Positions 57,901 through 64,000 of a stretch of 64,000 nt of DNA are shown here, piece by piece. The translations under genes were made by a program, and so were the position numbers. The notes beneath the pieces were generated by a model. That model saw only the letters and a list, made by a program, of their open reading frames with translations. It did no database searches and was not told the origin of the DNA. How positions within the stretch are numbered: position 1 is the stretch's first letter; each line of letters starts with the position of its first letter. The DNA is from Luidia sarsii (Eukaryota; Echinodermata; Asteroidea; Paxillosida; Luidiidae), in contig OX465101.1 in NCBI GenBank assembly GCA_949987565.1, forward strand, positions 26,650,419 to 26,714,418. The letters run 5' to 3'.

Positions 57901-58342
57901 GAAGGAAGTGGTTTCTTTGGAGATGGTACAAATTGCACATGTCCTCGGAATAATTCCATACTGTAAATGGGAAAGGGGGGGAATGCATCGCTGCTCAATG
58001 ACTGGAAAAAGAAAAGAAGACATATCTTACAAGTGACAGGGCCTGACACTTTCATCCTGGTCGAATCAAAAAGGCAGGGAGAGGCGCCAGGCCTCTCTTT
58101 CTCGACTTCGAGAATCCCAATCGTTTTCACGTAGAATTAGGATGTTGCCGCGGCTCATTAGAAGCAGCCGGCCATTTCCCACTCAACCCCCCCCCCCCCC
58201 CTCACCCGATCACCCAACCCCCCACCCCGATCTCCCCCCCCCCTCAACCCAGAATACCCATGGGGACATTGACCCTTGCAGTCTGAACCACAGAGCTACT
58301 GCCAGCAGCGCTAAAAAAAAAAAGCCGTTTGCGACCATCGGG

Positions 58343-58376
58343 CCATTACCGGTCGGTCGGTCGGTCGGTCGGTTGG
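58343..58376 (+). repeat. (GGTC)n microsatellite
   Basis: GGTC repeated about six times, ending in GGTTGGCCGG. Confidence 0.9.
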
Positions 58377-58825
58377 CCGGCACATCCAGACAGGAGACTT
58401 CAGCAGCCCAGACAACAAATTGATCATTAGGGCAGCCAGAGGCAAGAGGTTAGCCAAAGGGCCGGTCGGTGTGAAATGAAGAATGAGGTCATGGGTCAAG
58501 GGTCACCGACGGGCAGATTTATTTTATTCATTTCGAAGAGTCTTTTAAGATCAACCGCCACCCCCCTTCTCTTCCTCGCTGCTCGTCAACCTCGTCATTT
58601 CACCTCCTTCTTTGTTTCTTCCTCGGCGATGGAAACCTGATTATAATGTCAGAACCAGACGAGCCCGACGTCTGTGTGATTCCCCCTTGCGTTTTTATGG
58701 TCTCGAGGACTCTCTGGGATTCTGTCAGTGTGGTCGCACGTTGTCGTTATTTTTTTACTATACTTTGAATTGAATCGCCGGAGATGAATCTGAGTAATGT
58801 GCGGAAATGTTTGCAAAAAGAGTTA

Positions 58826-58962
58826 GTGCTTACTGCCTAAAATTACCAAAATGCAAATGGCAACAATTAGGAGGCAATGACGTGTCGATCCTATCAAAGG
58901 CCATATCTGTCCCTGTGGGAAAGGTCCTGCTAGGATCCAAACGTCAGGTGCTCCTAATTTCT
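58826..58962. mobile_element. Family B hairpin element, diverged
   Basis: The flank CTTACTGCCTAAAATTACCA precedes arms AATTAGGAGGCAATGACGTG and AAACGTCAGGTGCTCCTAAT, around TCGATCCTATCAAAGG and AAAGGTCCTGCTAGGATC. Confidence 0.7.
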
Positions 58963-59701
58963 TTTGTGTACATGTATATTAAAGACAAAATCTATTTGCC
59001 ATTGTCACCCTCGTGTATAGCCAGAAGGCTGGGGTCACATTGTCGGGATGACAGACACCCCCCCCCCTCCAATAAAAAAAAACCACCTGAATGTGATGAA
59101 TGATAATATATTCCGATGCTGTAAGGGACTGTGCGCTACATTAGCATAGTCTTCACTTGATTACATACCCTACTAGTTAACTGCATGTCTACATGTAGCT
59201 CTTTGGGTTTTTTTCCCCCTTTTTTCCGTTCCCTCTCCCCCCCCTCCACCCCTCCTTCCTTTATCGCGTTATTATTCACTTCAGGGGTTTTTGATTTTTT
59301 TTTTGGTCTGTCTTTGGTTCATGCCTGTAAGTGGCCGCCTATCGCGACATCAATTGTCGCCAATTTCCCATCAGGGAGAGTCGGGGAGATGATGAACCAT
59401 GGTCCTTTTTTTTTCTTTTTTTTTTTTCAATTCAATTTTCTCTTGTCTGCTGTGAAATTGGAAGTTGTGAGAGTCACATCAATATAGAGAGGTGGTTTTT
59501 TTTTCTTTCACGCAGGTTTATTTCTTTGAGAGAGAGAGAGGGGGGGGGGGGATAGAGGGATTTGTGAATGCACCAATGTAAATTAGAGAATCCAATACAG
59601 TTTGCCAAAGGAATTACTTTGAATAATAGGAGAGCGATATTAACGTGATACAAAAAAAAATGCTGCACGCGTCAATCGTTGAGAACGTTAGAGGGCCTGT
59701 C

Positions 59702-59867
59702 CCCTGCGGAGAATTTCATCAAATTTGACGTAACTTACGATCAATCGCAAGGCGATGGATAGGGGGAGGGGGTTCACAGAAACCATACGGCCTATAAAGG
59801 CCTGAGAAGGGTTCTCAATCCTAAGTCGAGTTACGATGCATCGTAAGACTTTGTGAAATCCAGCCCT
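59702..59867 (+). mobile_element. Palindromic short element (family C), copy 3
   Basis: GAATTTCATCAAATTTGACG, AACTTACGATCAATCGCAAG, CACAGAAACCATACGGCCTA and GTTACGATGCATCGTAAGAC follow the order of copy 2, ending TTTGTGAAATCCAGCCC. A G-rich insert lies near 59760. Confidence 0.65.
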
Positions 59868-60113
59868 GATGTATCCATCCTCAGTAGGCCCCGGCACTGC
59901 CTCCCACAAAGCTACAGAAAGCGCGGAAAGATACGTCAACCATACTACAATTTCTCGCAATCGAGTCAAAACGGTGTTATTAGTTACTTCACGCAGGCAT
60001 CGTGTATTTTTTGGGGGAGGGGGGTCAAATTGGATTTCACTCTGTCACTCGTTTAGAGATGTTGAATGCTTACAATCCAAATTCCCTGGATGGTGAAGTG
60101 AAAATGAACTTTT

Positions 60114-60150
60114 CAAAATTTAGTGGGCCTGACGTTTCGATCCTGTATTT
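60114..60150 (+). repeat. Family B core half
   Basis: AAAATTTAGTGGGCCTGACG then TTTCGATCCTG matches the consensus exactly, then stops abruptly. Confidence 0.7.
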
Positions 60151-63100
60151 TGAGCTATTTGGGTTTTGATAAAATTTTGCATATATATACATATTTTTGT
60201 TCAGGAAGTCCTACATGTAATTATGCTTCACAGCCTTGTCGGAAAAAAAATCCAACATAAAGAATTGCGACTTGGACTGAGGATAATCTCAAAGGTGATC
60301 TAGGAAGGGGTGGCCGCGTGGTTTTTTTTGGGTTTTTTTAACGGGACTGTCCACAAAGAATGGGGTCTGCCATCCACCCGCCCATTCGACCCTTTCTCCC
60401 TGCCCCCACCCCCTCCCCTCACCCCCTCCCCTCCTCTCGGCCGTTTTTCTTTCACCACTTGGAAATCTCGGTCAGTGAACTGCGTCAGTCGGGCCCGTGC
60501 CTCTGTCGTGATTCGGCAAGCTCAGGACGGATTAGCGCCGGCCCCCTCCAATTTTTTTTTTTGCTTTTTTGACGAGCAACAGGGGTTCAGGAGAAGGATA
60601 GAGGCCATCTGCACATGGAGACCAAAGGGTAGGAGGGAGGGAGATGGGGGTTGTAAGGGTAGTGTGGTTAAGGTGCCTGCTGCCTGGTTTATAGACAGAT
60701 AGACAGACAGACAGACACACTCACGCATTACTGCCAAGGAAAGGCTTGGCAAGTGACCAGGGCCTAATTTCACAGGAAAAGTCTTCCCTATTTTGACGGG
60801 ATAACAACCTGCACCCCGATGCAATGTCAATTTGCTTTTGACTTGTATTCCACTCTTCTTTACCTAGCATGATACAATGGGGAAGTTTGGGTTAGCAAGG
60901 TGATCCTATGAACCCTGACATAAAAAAAAAAAAAAGAGCAAATTTGGGCGCTTAAGCAAGATTGACCCCTGGAGGCTGTGATCAATCTGCGTGTTGCTTC
61001 TTGAACCAAGCACGGCCCAACCCTGACCCCCTTTCCATCCTTCTCGGATCTCGACTCTTCCCACCATCCCCCCCCCCTCCTCCTGGTCTCGTCTCAATTC
61101 CTCGATCCAAGACCAAAACCCCATGTGAGGTGTGCACCTTTTCTTGGGGATCAGTTTTTGTTTATTGATTTGTCCCATAGTCTGGTAGACTGTTGGTGCA
61201 CCACAGGAACACTGTCAACCACCTTTCTCCGACCTTCTCTGTTTTCTGCTTTTCCGAAGGGCTTCATTCAAACTGAGCCCTGTCCACTTCTTTGATGTTG
61301 TCTTCCCGTATCAGTATGTTTTCTTTAAGACAAAAAGAAGAAGATTCATCTTCACTTTTGTGCCACAGTACAAAAGCTTCTCGATGATGGGCCATTTCCT
61401 TGACTTGTGTCAAAGTCGTGATCAGTCCTCCCACTTTGTGCGAGTTGACCCCTTTTTTTTTCCTGGAAAGGGACACTCATTGGATGCTGACTGTTTGGGG
61501 TTTCACAGAGTATTTCCTGGGATTGGGGGGGGGGCAGGACTCACTGCGCTTATCACTAACAGCGTCCCACTCTCACAGGATTCGCCCCCCCAAAAAAAAA
61601 AAAAAAAAAAAAAAAAATCCTGGAATAAGGATAGACTTCAAAGGCCTCCTCACAAGCTCTGTCGTTTCTGTTTATCGGCCCATTAAGAAAGATGAAGAAC
61701 CTCTAACGATGGGTACGATTTTGCTCCCTTTTTTTTGGGGGGGGGGTGTATTTCAGGTCAATAAGCCAGGCAGCATTGCCACAGCATTTGGAAAGAGTTT
61801 TCTGATTTGTTGTTGTTTAATTTTGAGGATAATCGTGCCTAGAACTGTTAATCAAAGTCTGATTCGTTTCTGTAGCAAGAATCATCCAATATCCCTCAAA
61901 ACAAGTTGGAATTATTATTTTTTAATTTTAATTTTCCCAAATTGGATCGTTAAAAAAAGAAAAAACAAAAGAAAAAAAATGTCAAGGAGAAGAAGCTGTC
62001 TTTGCTCAGGGTTTTTCTTCTCCCGATGCCCGACCAATTAATTTGTAAGTCCCTCTGCCCTCATCATCTCCTCCGGAGGTAAGAAAGTGGAAGGGGTATT
62101 AACGGACAAACGGCGTTAGCAACCGGGTCCTGCCGAAGAATCCCCCATCGTCTCCCGCCATGAATAGACCCATATTCGCATGATATGCACCTGAGAGTAT
62201 CAGTCTCTGTTTCTTTTGTTCTTGTTTTCTTCGACCCTTCTCTTCCTCTTCAATGATAGTAGACCCTTTCCCTGTCTTTTTCTCCCACTCTCTCATTTTC
62301 TAGCCAGACATTATCTGCATCCGAGACCTGTGATTCTCAGTTGAGCCTTCATTAAAAAAAAAGAAAAAAAAAAAAAAAAGCAATTAAGACTGAAAGGGAT
62401 GTCTCTTTGGCCACACAGATGATGCGCGGGGGAATTAAGTCCCAATTCCGCAGAGAATTTACCTTCACTGTTGACTCTGCTCTTTTGTCTAAATGGCTGA
62501 AAACTTCCCTCATTTGCAATTTTTTTTTCCTGTTCAGTTGAGAGGAGCTATCCAATAGGCCTACACACAAATCCGGCATCAATCTTCACTTGATCCCCCC
62601 CTCCCTGGAAATTAATTTCCTGCAGATAATTAAGTTGTTCGCCAGTGGTTAATTTAATTTCAATAAGGCTACTTTGTGATTTTTTTTTCTATCTTTCTTT
62701 CTTCCAATATCTTTTTTTAAATATCTTCTTCTTTTTTCAAAAAAAAAAAAATGAATGGCCGTCATAAACTTGCCACAAGTCTTGCCATGATTTTTATTGT
62801 TTGGTCGGAGAAGTTCCAGCAGCCATTTTTTTTGGTATGCCGTGGGCAATGAGAATATCGCACCGCAAAAAAGCTGTGGGCTGTGGCAGGGAGTTACTGG
62901 TATGTTGTTCAATAGCTGTGTTCTAGGTTTGTACAGGCGGGGGACCCCTTTCTGGAGTCAGAACCTATGATATTACCATAGTCATCACCAGCAGTGACTC
63001 TCTGGTCCTTTGGATCTCACCATTTTGTGATGAATGCCCCCCCCCCTGTTTCTCAATCAGCTCCTTCCCCTACAGCACCCTCACCCCCCCCCCTCTCCAC

Positions 63101-63740
63101 AGCTCCCATGACTTGGCAATTGATGGGGCATAACAGTTACCCCTGTGGGAGGGGGTGAGGGAAAGTTGCAATGGTCAGGGGGAAGGCTGGGTGGTGAAGT
63201 GATTTGGGTGGGAGAGGGGAGGAGGGAGAGGGGGAGGGAGAGGGGAAGGGTAACTACTGGGACTTGGATTTGGTGGGAGGGTGATGAGATGTTCCCAGTC
63301 TAGTGTGGCTGATTCTGTCATCCCCTCGGTATGGAGGGGGGGGGGAGTTGTGGGTCGGTTGGGGGAGGGGGGGGGGAGAAGAAGAAGGAACGGCCCTGTG
63401 CCATTGAGGCAGTGGTTTCTGAAACAGGGCCTGGATATGACAATAACATCTGTCAGTCTCATGACCCCCTTCCCCCCCCCCCCCCCACTCTCCTTCAGTG
63501 ATCACAAGCGGCAGAGAAAAAGATCCACCCAGAAACCTCCTTCCCCCCTTCCACCCCCAGGACCCCCTCCCCCTCCCCTCCATCTCCATGCCCCAACAAC
63601 CTCCAGTCCCCGTCCATCCCCCTTCCCTGGGGGGGGGGACGTTGGCAGTGACACAACGAGGGATCTCTCAGTCAGCACCTTGGTAGGAGGGTCTGCCGAA
63701 TGATCGGTCTAAACCGCCACTGCCCAGATGTCAAGCTCCA
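60151..63740. other. Non-coding region, no gene recognised
   Basis: Contents are a C7-A-run junction (61585 onward), a T8G10 junction (61729-61746), several A and T runs, a 14-bp palindrome (62607-62620) in an A/T-rich patch, and G/C runs from 63030 to 63640. No exon is convincing. Confidence 0.5.
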
Positions 63741-63868
63741 AAAAATCTAGAGGGCCTGAAGGTTCTGATCCTAGCAGAGTGGGACCTTCCTCAAAGGCCT
63801 TTATGAGAGAGTGATCTCCAAGTGATCAATTGATCATTTGAGGTCGATTTGTCGGGCCCTCTCAAATG
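63741..63868. mobile_element. Family B element, diverged hairpin form
   Basis: AGAGGGCCTGAAGGTTCTGA and ATCCTAGCAGAGTGGGACC form the left part. GTCGATTTGTCGGGCCCTCT faces it on the right. The centre is replaced by unrelated sequence. Confidence 0.55.
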
Positions 63869-64000
63869 GTTACTGGGTTTTTGTGTGTGGTTTTTTTTTT
63901 GAGGCAGTGTGCAAAACTTTTGTTTCGGTACAAAGTGGAATCATTTCAGCATCATTTTCAATGTCATTTTCAACGTCATTTCTTCATTCAACATCATTTC

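Overview
The window is animal nuclear DNA that is almost entirely non-coding. The only gene I can support is a nuclear hormone receptor, a family found only in animals. The rest is intron and intergenic DNA full of microsatellites, homopolymer runs, short palindromic transposons and a tRNA-related SINE. The unusual receptor zinc finger and the repeat content suggest an invertebrate, probably marine (echinoderm, hemichordate or lophotrochozoan). The sequence alone does not settle which. Two 200-base runs of N (23899-24098 and 49580-49779) are assembly gaps.

The receptor is on the minus strand, so it reads from high to low coordinates. One exon (19600-19844) carries both zinc fingers, with all eight zinc cysteines. 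After an intron of about 9 kb comes a hinge plus helix-1 exon (10244-10472). After a 1 kb intron filled by a CCCAT satellite comes a long exon (8412-9273) with a low-complexity linker and ligand-binding-domain helices 3 to about 8. The helix 9-12 exons are not recognisable in bases 1-8411 and probably lie beyond the left edge. The ligand-binding part resembles subfamily NR1 (LXR/FXR, VDR, HR96). The DNA-recognition helix is odd: CESCKS replaces the usual CEGCKG, and FFGRK replaces FFRR. The splice between the first two exons shows a conflict between donor strength and reading frame.

Four dispersed repeat families account for most of the non-simple repeats. (A) A TTAA-flanked, piggyBac-like MITE has three copies. 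(B) A very abundant element has the core GGCCTGACGTTTCGATCC and is often a near-perfect hairpin, with about 18 whole or partial copies. (C) A palindromic element of about 150 bp has three copies. (D) A SINE-like element has its tRNA-like domain at the 3' end, with three long copies and one inverted pair of tRNA-like ends. There is also the 3' tail of a non-LTR retrotransposon.

Simple repeats are exceptional in number and length: many (GA)n, (GGGAGA)n and (GACAGA)n tracts, 56 perfect AAGGG units, a GGCT array of about 660 bp, and 18-bp and 11-bp minisatellites. Many long predicted open frames in the window are translations of these arrays and are not genes.
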